From the NCBI GenBank assembly GCA_964630925.1, contig CAZVZK010000078.1:1-49433 (forward strand): DNA of 49,433 nt, in the 5' to 3' direction. The translations under genes and the position numbers were made by a program. Below, piece by piece: positions 25,797-33,473 of the stretch (positions within the stretch are counted from its first letter, which is position 1; every line of letters begins with the position of its first letter). Source of the stretch: RGDT01 sp964630925. Its GTDB lineage: Bacteria; Planctomycetota; Planctomycetia; Gemmatales; Gemmataceae. A model generated the notes under the pieces. The model saw only the letters and a list, made by a program, of their open reading frames with translations, ran no database searches and was not told where the DNA came from.

Positions 25797-26651
25797 TCAG
25801 GCCAGCGAAATCCCCCGCTCGAGCTGCATCACGCGCTGCCAAAGGGCGAGCGGCGACGCGCCGGCGTAGCCGCTCTCCTGGCCGTCGTTGCACTCCACCA
25901 CCAGCCAACGGCCGTCCTCACGCTGGGCGACGTCCACCACCAGGAACGGCACACGCAGCCGCCGCGCCGCCTCGCCCGCCATCGCGAGCATCTCCGCGGC
26001 CTCGCGTTCCGTCGGCTGGTAGGGCGGCCCATCCCACCAGTAACGGCCCCAGCCCACCAGCTCGCCACGCCACCAGAAGGTGCGGAACTCAAACGCAGCG
26101 GGGAGGCGGCCGCCCTGCGCGGGCGCGACCAGCCGCAGCCGGACGAGCTCCCGGCAGGCGATCCCCTGCCAACGCAGAATCGGGTCGGCGGCGTACATGG
26201 CCAGCGCCCGCTCCAGCGCCTCCGGCCCGGCGATGATCGAGAACGCCGCGCGATGCCCGCTCGTCTGATGGACGCCCTTGATGAAGATCGGCCAGCCCAG
26301 CTCGGCATCGATCAGCGCTGGGTCAGGCCGATGCGTGAAGACGAGCGATTTCGGCGTCATGTCGGAGAGGAGCGGATACCACCCCGTCAGGTCGCTGGCG
26401 CGGCGATACTCCTCGGGGTCGTTGACGAGGACGATGCCGTCCGCCTTCAGCCCTTCGTGGACTGCCCCGTAGCGGGCGATGGGCCCGACGCGCGCGACGG
26501 CACGCACCTCGTCGGGAGTCTGCCTGAGACGCCGACAGGGCAGGACGGCATCGAAGCGGAAGTCGTAGGCGGGGATGCCGGTCTCCGCAGTCAGCACCCA
26601 GAACGACTCATCGACCTCCAACAGCTCGGCATAGGCCAGCAGCGAATCCAT
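25797..26651 (-). CDS. ATP-grasp domain protein (R2K-like)
   Basis: A 284-residue predicted ATP-grasp enzyme, which would activate a carboxylate with ATP and join it to an amine or thiol. Supporting motifs are WPIFIKG (Lys125, ATP-binding), AFEFRTFWWRGELVGWGRYWW (Glu189, Arg190) and the terminal metal-binding set VVDVAQREDGRWLVVECNDGQ (Asp240, Glu253, Asn255). The order fits the R2K/DUF4343-type clade, often tied to peptide or protein modification; the substrate is unknown. ATG 26651 follows an AAGGGTGAGGG stretch. It is the last gene of a three-gene minus-strand unit with a coiled-coil protein and a 72-residue protein upstream. Its stop lies 8 bp from that of convergent gltB. Confidence 0.82.
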   Translation of the reverse strand: MDSLLAYAELLEVDESFWVLTAETGIPAYDFRFDAVLPCRRLRQTPDEVRAVARVGPIARYGAVHEGLKADGIVLVNDPEEYRRASDLTGWYPLLSDMTPKSLVFTHRPDPALIDAELGWPIFIKGVHQTSGHRAAFSIIAGPEALERALAMYAADPILRWQGIACRELVRLRLVAPAQGGRLPAAFEFRTFWWRGELVGWGRYWWDGPPYQPTEREAAEMLAMAGEAARRLRVPFLVVDVAQREDGRWLVVECNDGQESGYAGASPLALWQRVMQLERGISLA

Positions 26652-26691
26652 GGTCGCGGCCCTCACCCTTGATCTGCCTCGCCGCGGTGAT

Positions 26692-27435
26692 TCAGCCCGC
26701 CGGGGGCTCGCGGGAGGCCAGCTCGGCCTCAAAGAGCGCGAGGGCTGGCGTCAGGTCGTCGAGCTTCTTCTGGGCGTCGGTGACGGCCTTCTCCAATTGC
26801 TTCCTCTCGCCGTCGTTGCGGAAGCCGCGTGCCTGCGCGGAGGCCAGGGCCGTCCGAGCACCCTCCACTGCGGACCGTGCGTCGTGCATCTCCTGCCGTC
26901 CGCGGGTGACGAGCCAGCGGAGGTCGGGCGTGGACATCCAACGGTGGTCGTCGAACCCGAGCGTCGAGAACGCCCGGAAGAGCCGGGTATGGAGGTCGCG
27001 GAGGAAGTCGTCGTTAAGCCTGGCCACACGACGGGAGGCGATGGCGGACTCTTGCCCCGGCGCGTCCTGCGGCAGCTCGACGGTGTGCAAGGAGTCCAGC
27101 CGGGCCGCGAAGCGTCCCTCGAATCCGGGGATCTGCCCGAGGTAGTAGATGTCGGGCGAATCCGGCGCATCGCGGAGCCGCTTCAAGAAGCGAAGGATCT
27201 CGTCGAAGGTCTCCACGTCGCGCGGGACGCTGTCGGCCATCTTCTCGACCGCGGCGACAACCACGTTCGGCTTGTGCCCGACGACGCAGGGGCGCGAAAC
27301 GACCATGCACATCTTGTGCGGGGCCTTCCTGGCCGGGCCGTCGCCCGTCCCCGCGCTCACGAACAAGGGCACGCCCGTGAGGACATCGCCTTGTGTCAGC
27401 GGCGTGCCGGGGATCGGGGTCTCAATAATCGGCAT
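26692..27435 (-). CDS. Coiled-coil protein of unknown function beside the ATP-grasp gene
   Basis: A 247-residue soluble protein without signal peptide. The N-terminal part has TPLTQGDVLTGVPLF (11-25) and KMCMVVSRPCVVGHKPNVVVAAVEK (41-65), a compact beta-rich core with two Cys and one His; similar QGD...V(S)..C patterns occur in small uncharacterised proteins of mobile or accessory loci. The C-terminal 60 residues (about 178-240) are a charged coiled coil. I do not recognise the family. Its ATG lies inside the last 14 bp of the 72-residue gene, so translation is probably coupled, and the ATP-grasp gene follows after 40 bp. This tight order suggests a shared function. Confidence 0.75.
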   Translation of the reverse strand: MPIIETPIPGTPLTQGDVLTGVPLFVSAGTGDGPARKAPHKMCMVVSRPCVVGHKPNVVVAAVEKMADSVPRDVETFDEILRFLKRLRDAPDSPDIYYLGQIPGFEGRFAARLDSLHTVELPQDAPGQESAIASRRVARLNDDFLRDLHTRLFRAFSTLGFDDHRWMSTPDLRWLVTRGRQEMHDARSAVEGARTALASAQARGFRNDGERKQLEKAVTDAQKKLDDLTPALALFEAELASREPPAG

Positions 27436-27640
27436 GGGTGTTTTCGAGGTAGGCTTTGGCTGCGGCGCGGATTCGCTCGTCCGATTCGCTCCAATCGTAC
27501 TCGATCACCGGCTCAGCCTCGTCGCGGACAGGCGCGACTGGCCTCGGGGAAGGCACCGGAGGCCCCGAGGACACCGCCTCAGAGGGGACAACGGGCAACG
27601 TCGCGTCCACGGGCTCCGACGGCTCGAAGGCGTGCGACAT
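27422..27640 (-). CDS. Small acidic, proline-rich protein, first gene of the ATP-grasp unit
   Basis: A 72-residue protein. The first 45 residues are low-complexity and Pro/Val/Ser-rich (PSEAVSSGPPVPSPRPVAPV); the C-terminal 25 residues are acidic and then helical (YDWSESDERIRAAAKAYLEN), ending THADY. ATG 27640 has AGAGGGGAG upstream. The gene overlaps the next start by 14 bp. Its size, disordered front and position ahead of an ATP-grasp gene are compatible with a peptide substrate or precursor, but an antitoxin-like partner of the coiled-coil protein is equally possible. Confidence 0.65.
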   Translation of the reverse strand: MSHAFEPSEPVDATLPVVPSEAVSSGPPVPSPRPVAPVRDEAEPVIEYDWSESDERIRAAAKAYLENTHADY

Positions 27641-27786
27641 GACATCTCCCCTCTGACTCGTTCCTGCGCCCTGCTTCATGATCAGCAGACCGGACCGGCC
27701 GGTCAACGGGAGAGGCAGGTGGGCAGATACGACCCCGTGGTGATGCCCAATCACCGATGCGCTGATGCGCCGGAGCGTCTTTTCCC

Positions 27787-27816
27787 TTGGCCCGGCCCCG
27801 GCCCGGCGGCTATGAT
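27787..27816 (+). promoter_or_regulatory. Candidate promoter of the cytochrome/DUF1552 operon
   Basis: TTGGCC (27787-27792) and TATGAT (27811-27816) are spaced by 18 bp, about 67 bp before the ATG at 27883. The -10 box is good and the -35 box weak. It lies in the divergent region between the ATP-grasp unit and this operon. Confidence 0.35.
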
Positions 27817-27882
27817 ACCTATGGGGATCCTCTCCCTCCCGCCGGCCGCCCTCCCGCCTCCCGCCTCCGAGGTCCATACCCC

Positions 27883-30174
27883 ATGCCGTGGCGTCCGATC
27901 CTCCTCCTTGCCGCCTGCGCGCTGCTCGTCCGGCCCGAGGGGCACGCCGCGCCGGCGTCCTTCGACAAGGCGGGGCTGGCGTTCCTCCAGAAGCACTGCG
28001 TCTCCTGCCACAACGAGAAGACCAGACGCGCCGACGTGTCCTTGCACATGCTCAAGGCCGACGGCGACCTCATCAAGCACCGGGCCGTCGTCGAGAAGGC
28101 ATTGCGGGCCGTCAAGGCCGGCGAGATGCCGCCCAACACGAGGCCGCGGCCCAACGTCGGCGACATGGAGGCGTTCATCGCGTCGGCGCAGGGCGTCCTC
28201 GACAGGCACGACCGGCTGGCGCCGCCCGATCCGGGGCGTGTGACGATCCGGCGTCTCAACCGCACCGAGTACGACAACACCATCCGCGACCTCATCGGCG
28301 TGGACCTCAAGCCCGCCGAGGACTTCCCCTCGGACGACATCGGGCACGGGTTCGACAACATCGGCGACGTCCTCACGCTCGCGCCCGTGCTGATGGAGCG
28401 TTACCTCGCCGCCGCCGAATCGGTCGTGGAGCGGGCCATCGACGTGAAGCCGGGCAAGGTGCCCGAGCGCTACCAGGCGAGCCGCTGGCTGGAGCCGGCG
28501 CAGCCGGACGACATCCGGCACCGCCCGCTCGATAAACGCGGCAACATGCTGCACACGCCCTACCGGCTGGGGCTGGCCGGCGACTACACGTTCCGCTTCC
28601 GGGCGTACGCGAAGCGGCCCGACGCCGAGCCGGTCAAGGTGGCGGTGTTCCTCAACGACAAGGAGGTCAAGCGGTTCGACGTCACCACGCCGGAGAAGAA
28701 GCCGGAGAACTTCGAGGTGAAGCTGGCCATCGAGCCGGGGGAGCACCGGTTCTACGTCAAGCTCCTCAACCCGGAGGGCGGCCGCAACATCCACGTCGAG
28801 TGGTTCAACCTCAACGGCCCGGCCGACACGCGGCCGCCGTCGCACAAGAAGCTCCTGGCCAGCGCCGGCAAGACGGAGGAGGAGAGGTCGCGCGAGGTGC
28901 TGACGCGCTTCGCCACCCGCGCCTACCGGCGTCCGGCGACGGCGGACGAAGTCGCCCGCCTGCTGAAGCTGGCCGACGGCGTGCGCAAGAAGGGCGAGGG
29001 GTGGGAGTCGGCCATGCAGCTGGCCATGCAGGCGGTGCTGGCGTCACCGAAGTTCATCTTCCGGCCCGAGCTGGACAACCGGCCGGCGGCCGGCGACAAG
29101 CCGGTGCCGCTCGACGAGTACCAGCTGGCGTCGCGGCTGAGTTACTTCCTGTGGTCTTCCATGCCGGACGACGAGCTGTTCACGCTCGCCGGCAAGGGGC
29201 AGCTCGCGGCCAACCTCGAGGCGCAGACGCGGCGGATGCTCAAGGACCCGAAGTCGAAGGCGCTGACCGAGAACTTCGCGATGCAGTGGCTCCAGCTCCG
29301 GCGGCTGAAGACGCACGCGCCGGACGCCAAGCTGTTCCCGAAGTTCGACGAGGCGCTGCGGTCCTCTCTGCTCACGGAGACGGAGATGTTCTTCGACGCG
29401 ATCGTCAAGGAGGACCGCTCCGTCCTGGACCTGATCGACGGCGACTTCACGTTCCTGAACGAGCGGCTCACCTGGCACTACGGCATCACGGACACCAACG
29501 GCAGCACGTGGGCGAAGAAGGCCACGCCGCCGGGCAAGCCGATCCGCGGCAAGGACTTCGTGCGGGTGAAGCTGCAGAAGGGCGACGTGCGTGGGGGCAT
29601 CCTGACGCACGGGAGCGTCCTGGCCGTCACGAGCAACCCGACGCGCACGTCGCCGGTGAAGCGTGGGCGTTGGGTGCTGGAGCAGATCCTCGGGACGCCC
29701 CCCCCTCCCCCGCCGCCGGACGTGCCGGAGCTGGACGAGAAGAAGGTGCTGACGGGGAGCCTGCGGCAGCAGATGGAGCAGCACCGCAAGAACCCGGCCT
29801 GCGCCAGCTGCCACGCCAAGATGGACCCGCTCGGCTTCGCGTTCGAGAACTTCGACGCGGTCGGCGCCTACCGCTGGCAGGAGGGCAAGCTGCCGATCGA
29901 CGCGTCGGGCGAATTGCCGGGCGGGCAGAAGTTCAAGGGGCCGGCGGAGCTGCGGACGATCCTCAAGGACAAGAAAGACCTCGTGGCCCGCAACCTCGCC
30001 GAGAAGCTCCTGACCTACGCCCTCGGCCGGGGCGTCGAGCCGTACGACCGCCGGGCCGTCGATGCCGTCGTGGCCGCGATGGCGAAGAATGAGTACAAGT
30101 TCTCGACGCTGGCCGTCGAGATCACCAAGAGCCTGCCCTTCACCCACCGCCGCGCCAAGGAGCCGACGAAATGA
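27883..30174 (+). CDS. Exported planctomycete cytochrome c protein (DUF1587/1595/1592/1588/1585)
   Basis: A 763-residue exported protein with the multi-domain layout typical of Planctomycetota. After a signal peptide (about 1-23), a cytochrome segment carries heme site Cys39-Cys42-His43 (CVSCHNEK). Then come DUF1587 (VTIRRLNRTEYDNTIRDLIG), a beta domain around 230-310 possibly binding carbohydrate, DUF1595 (ATRAYRRPATADEVARLL), DUF1592 (ASPKFIFRPE), DUF1588 (LTHGSVLAVTSNPTRTSPV, with a second CASCH at 640-644) and DUF1585 (AEKLLTYALGRGVEPYDRR). The molecular function of these families is not established; roles in redox-linked polymer degradation have been proposed. ATG 27883 begins the signal peptide. 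The stop overlaps the DUF1552 start (ATGA), so the two are co-translated. Confidence 0.93.
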   Translation: MPWRPILLLAACALLVRPEGHAAPASFDKAGLAFLQKHCVSCHNEKTRRADVSLHMLKADGDLIKHRAVVEKALRAVKAGEMPPNTRPRPNVGDMEAFIASAQGVLDRHDRLAPPDPGRVTIRRLNRTEYDNTIRDLIGVDLKPAEDFPSDDIGHGFDNIGDVLTLAPVLMERYLAAAESVVERAIDVKPGKVPERYQASRWLEPAQPDDIRHRPLDKRGNMLHTPYRLGLAGDYTFRFRAYAKRPDAEPVKVAVFLNDKEVKRFDVTTPEKKPENFEVKLAIEPGEHRFYVKLLNPEGGRNIHVEWFNLNGPADTRPPSHKKLLASAGKTEEERSREVLTRFATRAYRRPATADEVARLLKLADGVRKKGEGWESAMQLAMQAVLASPKFIFRPELDNRPAAGDKPVPLDEYQLASRLSYFLWSSMPDDELFTLAGKGQLAANLEAQTRRMLKDPKSKALTENFAMQWLQLRRLKTHAPDAKLFPKFDEALRSSLLTETEMFFDAIVKEDRSVLDLIDGDFTFLNERLTWHYGITDTNGSTWAKKATPPGKPIRGKDFVRVKLQKGDVRGGILTHGSVLAVTSNPTRTSPVKRGRWVLEQILGTPPPPPPPDVPELDEKKVLTGSLRQQMEQHRKNPACASCHAKMDPLGFAFENFDAVGAYRWQEGKLPIDASGELPGGQKFKGPAELRTILKDKKDLVARNLAEKLLTYALGRGVEPYDRRAVDAVVAAMAKNEYKFSTLAVEITKSLPFTHRRAKEPTK

Positions 30175-31499
30175 CGACCCTCTCACGCCGCACCGTCCTG
30201 CGTGGCCTCGGGGCCGCCATCGCCCTGCCCTGGCTCGACGCGATGGGCACCGCCGTCAGCTGGGGCGCCCCCGGCAAGCCCGGCACGGCCGCGCCGAACC
30301 GCATGGCCTTCCTGTACGTCCCGAACGGCAAGAACATGGCCGACTGGACGCCGAAGAAGGAGGGGGCCGGCTACGACCTGCCGCACATCCTGACGCCGCT
30401 GAAGGACCTGCAGGGCGACATCAACGTCCTGACGGGGCTGACGGCGGACAAGGCGCGGGCGAACGGCGACGGGGGCGGCGACCACGCCCGCGCGCTGGGG
30501 GCGTTCCTGACGGGCTGCCAGCCGCGGAAGACGGACGGCAACGACATCCGGGCGGGGGTGTCGGTGGATCAGGTGGCGGCGGGGCGGATCGGGGACCGGA
30601 CGCGGCTGTCGTCGCTGGAGATCGGCGGCGAGGCGGGGTCGATGGCCGGCAACTGCGACAGCGGTTACTCCTGCGTGTACTCGTCCACGATGTCGTGGCG
30701 GTCGGCGACCCAGCCGCTGCCGAAGGAGGTCAACCCGAAGTTGATCTTCGAGCGGCTATTCGGCGGGACGGACGTGAACCGGGCGAAGCGGGAGGCCACC
30801 CGCCGCAGCGTGCTGGACTTCGTGAAGGAGGACGCCGGGGATCTGGCGAGGACGCTGGGGGCGGGGGACCGGCGCAAGCTGGACGAGTACTTCACCTCGA
30901 TCCGCGACATCGAGGCGCGCATCGAGCGTGCGGCCAAGCTGCCGCCGTTGAAGGCGCCGGACGGCCCGAAGCCGGCGGGCGTGCCGGCGAAGTACGAGGA
31001 CCACCTGAAGCTGCTGTGCGACCTGGTGGTGCTGGCGTTCCAGGCGGACATCACGCGGGTGGTCACGTTCGTGCTGGCGAACGAGGGGAGCAACAAGCCG
31101 TACCCGTTCATCGGTGTCTCCGAGGGGCACCACGACCTGTCGCACCACGGCAACGACCTGAAGAAGAAGGCGAAGATCCGCGACATCAACACGTTCCACG
31201 TCAGGCAGTTGGCGTACCTGCTGGGCAAGCTGAAGGCGACGAAGGAGGGGGACGGGACGCTGCTGGACCACGCGATGGTGGTGTACGGCTCGGGGAACAG
31301 CGACGGCAACGCGCACAACCACGACGACCTGCCGATCCTGCTGGCCGGCAGGGGGTGCGGGACGATCAAGACGGGGCGGCACCTGCGTTTCCCGAAGGAG
31401 ACGCCGCTGAACAACCTGTGGGTGTCGCTGCTGGGGCGTGTGGACGCGAAGGTGGCGGCGCTGGGCGACAGCACGGGCGCGCTCAAGGGCCTGGAGTGA
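30171..31499 (+). CDS. DUF1552 protein with twin-arginine signal
   Basis: A 442-residue protein with a Tat signal (SRRTVLRGLGAAIALPWLDA, residues 5-24), so it is exported folded, as expected if it holds a cofactor. The body matches the DUF1552 family: NRMAFLYVPNGKNMADWTP near the start, DHARALGAFLTGCQPRKT, and VVYGSGNSDGNAHNHDDLPILLAG near the end, which resembles the metal-site region of alkaline-phosphatase-like folds. It partners the cytochrome/DUF1592 gene upstream (4-bp overlap), a pairing seen again and again in planctomycetes. Biochemical function is unknown. A giant hairpin follows its stop by 6 bp. Confidence 0.92.
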   Translation: MTTLSRRTVLRGLGAAIALPWLDAMGTAVSWGAPGKPGTAAPNRMAFLYVPNGKNMADWTPKKEGAGYDLPHILTPLKDLQGDINVLTGLTADKARANGDGGGDHARALGAFLTGCQPRKTDGNDIRAGVSVDQVAAGRIGDRTRLSSLEIGGEAGSMAGNCDSGYSCVYSSTMSWRSATQPLPKEVNPKLIFERLFGGTDVNRAKREATRRSVLDFVKEDAGDLARTLGAGDRRKLDEYFTSIRDIEARIERAAKLPPLKAPDGPKPAGVPAKYEDHLKLLCDLVVLAFQADITRVVTFVLANEGSNKPYPFIGVSEGHHDLSHHGNDLKKKAKIRDINTFHVRQLAYLLGKLKATKEGDGTLLDHAMVVYGSGNSDGNAHNHDDLPILLAGRGCGTIKTGRHLRFPKETPLNNLWVSLLGRVDAKVAALGDSTGALKGLE

Positions 31500-31504
31500 A
31501 GCAA

Positions 31505-31638
31505 GAAGAGCTGTCCACGGATCACACGGAAGACACGGATAAATCAGAAGTCAAGAAGGCAGGCAGAAGAGAACGTAATCTGCTGCCTGCTTCTTGCTCT
31601 TGATCCGTTTGATCCGTGCGATCCGTGGACAGCTCTTC
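31505..31638. repeat. Large imperfect hairpin built of CACGGAT-type repeats
   Basis: Arms 31505-31529 and 31614-31638 pair at 24 of 25 bases, and the inner arm continues (31553-31566 with 31583-31595). It contains the CCACGGATCACACGGA type of repeat that is widely scattered in planctomycete and related genomes. It sits between the DUF1552 gene and the LptB-like gene and could also act as a terminator. Confidence 0.75.
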
Positions 31639-31718
31639 TGCCCCCCCCTGCCCCCCTCATCGCTCTTGCTCCGGGCGGGGCCTGCGGGTATACCCGGTGC
31701 TGGCACGGAGGGGCGGCG

Positions 31719-32834
31719 ATGGCGATCCTCGAGGCCGAGGGGCTGGTCAAGCAATACCCGCGCGACAAGCAGTGGTGGAAGTTCTGGGACCTCAAGGCCG
31801 TCGTGGACGGGGTCAACTTCAAGGTGGACCGCGGCGAGGTCGTCGGGCTCCTCGGGCCCAACGGGGCCGGCAAGACCACCAGCTTCCGCATGGTCACCGG
31901 GCAGGTCGAGCCCAACGGCGGCCGCGTCACCTTCATGGGCCAGGACGTGACCGGCTTGCCCATGTTCCGGCGGGCGCGGCTGGGGATGGGGTATCTGCCG
32001 CAGGACCACTCCATCTTCAAGAAGCTCAACATCGAGGAGAACGTCCTCGCGGTGCTGGAGCTGATCCCGTCGCACCCCCGGTACGGGCGGAAGCCCAACC
32101 GCAAGGAACGGTATGACCTCACCGACGAGGTGCTGACCAAGTTCGGCCTCATCGAGAAGCGGTATCGGAACTCGGCGACGCTCTCGGGCGGCGAGCGGCG
32201 GCGGCTGGAGATCGCGCGGTGTCTGGTGACGGAGCCGTCGCTGATCCTGATGGACGAGCCGTTCGTGGGCATCGACCCGCCGACGGTGAACGACATCAAG
32301 AACATCATCGCCGACCTGCGGAAGCAGAACATCGCCATCCTCATCACCGACCACCAGGTGCGTGAGGTGTTGCAGGTGGCGGACCGCGGGTACATCATCG
32401 TCGAGGGGAAGGTGATCGCCGAGGGCACGCCGGCGGAGCTGGCGCGGAACAAGACGGCGGTGGAGGTGTACATCCAGCACACCATCGACGGGCTGAAATT
32501 CGCGCAGCAGCAGGGCGCCACGGTGGACGCGGGCCGGGGCGGGGTGATGATCGGCGACGTGGTCGCGCAGGCCCGGACGCAGACGCTCCTCGACCGCCTC
32601 CGCACCCACGACTTCAATCAGGCCGCCGCCGATCTGATCGGCATGGGGGCGGCGGCCATCCCGGCGCTGGTCGAGGCCTTGCAGTGGCCGAACATGGAGA
32701 TGCGGCGGCGGGCGTATGAGGTGCTGCGGCGGCTGTGGCCGGACGTGACGTTCGACCCGTTCGCGCCGGAATTGGACCGCCACGAGCAGTTGGGGAGCCT
32801 GCGGGCGGCGCTGTACCGCCGGGCCGCCGGGTGA
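31719..32834 (+). CDS. LptB-like ABC transporter ATPase with HEAT-like C-terminal extension
   Basis: A 371-residue ATPase. Residues 1-255 match LptB, the motor that drives lipopolysaccharide from the inner membrane through the Lpt bridge: Walker A GPNGAGKT (46-53), Q-loop Gln95, YLPQDHSIFKKLNIEENV, signature LSGGE (155-159), Walker B LILMDE (175-180) with PFVGIDP, and switch His212. Two oddities: a Trp-rich insert (KQWWKFWDL, 17-25) replaces the short LptB loop, and about 100 extra residues follow, with DLIGMGAAAIPALVEALQ and MRRRAYEVLRRLW resembling a HEAT repeat. GGAGG precedes ATG 31719. No other lpt gene is nearby. LptB is the best family match, but a related export ATPase is possible. 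Confidence 0.85.
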   Translation: MAILEAEGLVKQYPRDKQWWKFWDLKAVVDGVNFKVDRGEVVGLLGPNGAGKTTSFRMVTGQVEPNGGRVTFMGQDVTGLPMFRRARLGMGYLPQDHSIFKKLNIEENVLAVLELIPSHPRYGRKPNRKERYDLTDEVLTKFGLIEKRYRNSATLSGGERRRLEIARCLVTEPSLILMDEPFVGIDPPTVNDIKNIIADLRKQNIAILITDHQVREVLQVADRGYIIVEGKVIAEGTPAELARNKTAVEVYIQHTIDGLKFAQQQGATVDAGRGGVMIGDVVAQARTQTLLDRLRTHDFNQAAADLIGMGAAAIPALVEALQWPNMEMRRRAYEVLRRLWPDVTFDPFAPELDRHEQLGSLRAALYRRAAG

Positions 32835-32835
32835 G

Positions 32836-33336
32836 TCAGCGGCCGCGGCACAGGCTGTCCACGCGCTTGAGCAGCGTCGGCAGGCGGTGCGGGCCGTGCA
32901 TCGCCCGGATGGCGTCCGCCGCCTCGTTCACGTCCATGCCCGCCGCCGTCACGAACAGCGGCCGCTTGGCCTCCTCGCCGCGTGCGGCCTCGACGGCCAA
33001 CTTCGCGCTGAGGAAGCGTGTCTTCGCCACGCCGATGACGGGGACGCGGCGGCCCAGGGCGTCGAACAGGCGGGCGCCCAGGCCGGGCCGCTCCTCGCCG
33101 CCCAGCCAGACGTAGCCGTCGATGACGACCAATTCCGGCGGCGACGGCAGGCGTGCCAGGACGGCCAGGAGGCAGGGCAGCTCGCGCTTGTAGAACGCGC
33201 CGGGCTCGTAGGCCTCGACGCGGGCGATGGGCTCGGTCACCTCCAGGGCGGGGGTGGCGTCGGCCCAGCCGTGGAACGCCACGGCGGCGGCCAACGCCCC
33301 CTCTCCCCGGTAATCGACATCGACGGCGGCCTTCAC
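32836..33336 (-). CDS. nfi: Endonuclease V-like protein, short form
   Basis: A 166-residue protein related to endonuclease V, which nicks DNA (or RNA) one base 3' of deaminated purines such as inosine. Matching pieces are VDVDY (Asp6, Asp8), YEPGAFYKRELPCLLAVL (Glu52), VIDGYVWL (Asp73), VPVIGVAKT and LLKRVDSLCRG (Asp160), covering the known acidic metal-binding positions. It is about 50-60 residues shorter than typical enzymes: the N-terminal helical part is missing and the usual DGHGxxHPR is changed to DGYVWLGGEERPG, so specificity may differ. Its stop abuts the LptB-like stop. The gene is monocistronic or follows the spherulin-like gene at some distance. Confidence 0.75.
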   Translation of the reverse strand: MKAAVDVDYRGEGALAAAVAFHGWADATPALEVTEPIARVEAYEPGAFYKRELPCLLAVLARLPSPPELVVIDGYVWLGGEERPGLGARLFDALGRRVPVIGVAKTRFLSAKLAVEAARGEEAKRPLFVTAAGMDVNEAADAIRAMHGPHRLPTLLKRVDSLCRGR

Positions 33337-33407
33337 GGATCGACCTCAGGAAGGAGGATGAATGAAGGCAAGACCAGTCACCGTCTCGCTGAGTTCGCCC
33401 TTTTCCC

Positions 33408-33461
33408 GTAGAGCACGCATCTTGCGTGCTTTCTTCGGAGCACGCAGGATGCGTGCTCTAC
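33408..33461. repeat. Dispersed palindromic element, two-unit copy
   Basis: Arms 33408-33430 and 33439-33461 pair at 22 of 23 bases around an 8-base loop. Each arm is itself a palindrome (AGCACGCA-TCT-TGCGTGCT). It lies between the spherulin-like stop and the endonuclease V start. Confidence 0.85.
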
Positions 33462-33473
33462 GACAAGCAGGCG

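Noticed and set aside
21649..25908. 1419-codon open frame antisense to gltB
   Set aside because: GC-rich codon bias in gltB keeps the opposite strand open; the translation is low-complexity Arg/His/Pro-rich with no recognisable domain.
31500..31603. Peptide-coding extension through the hairpin (reads TDHTEDTDK)
   Set aside because: This string is a by-product of the CACGGAT-type repeat, and the frame belongs to a shadow of the DUF1552 gene.
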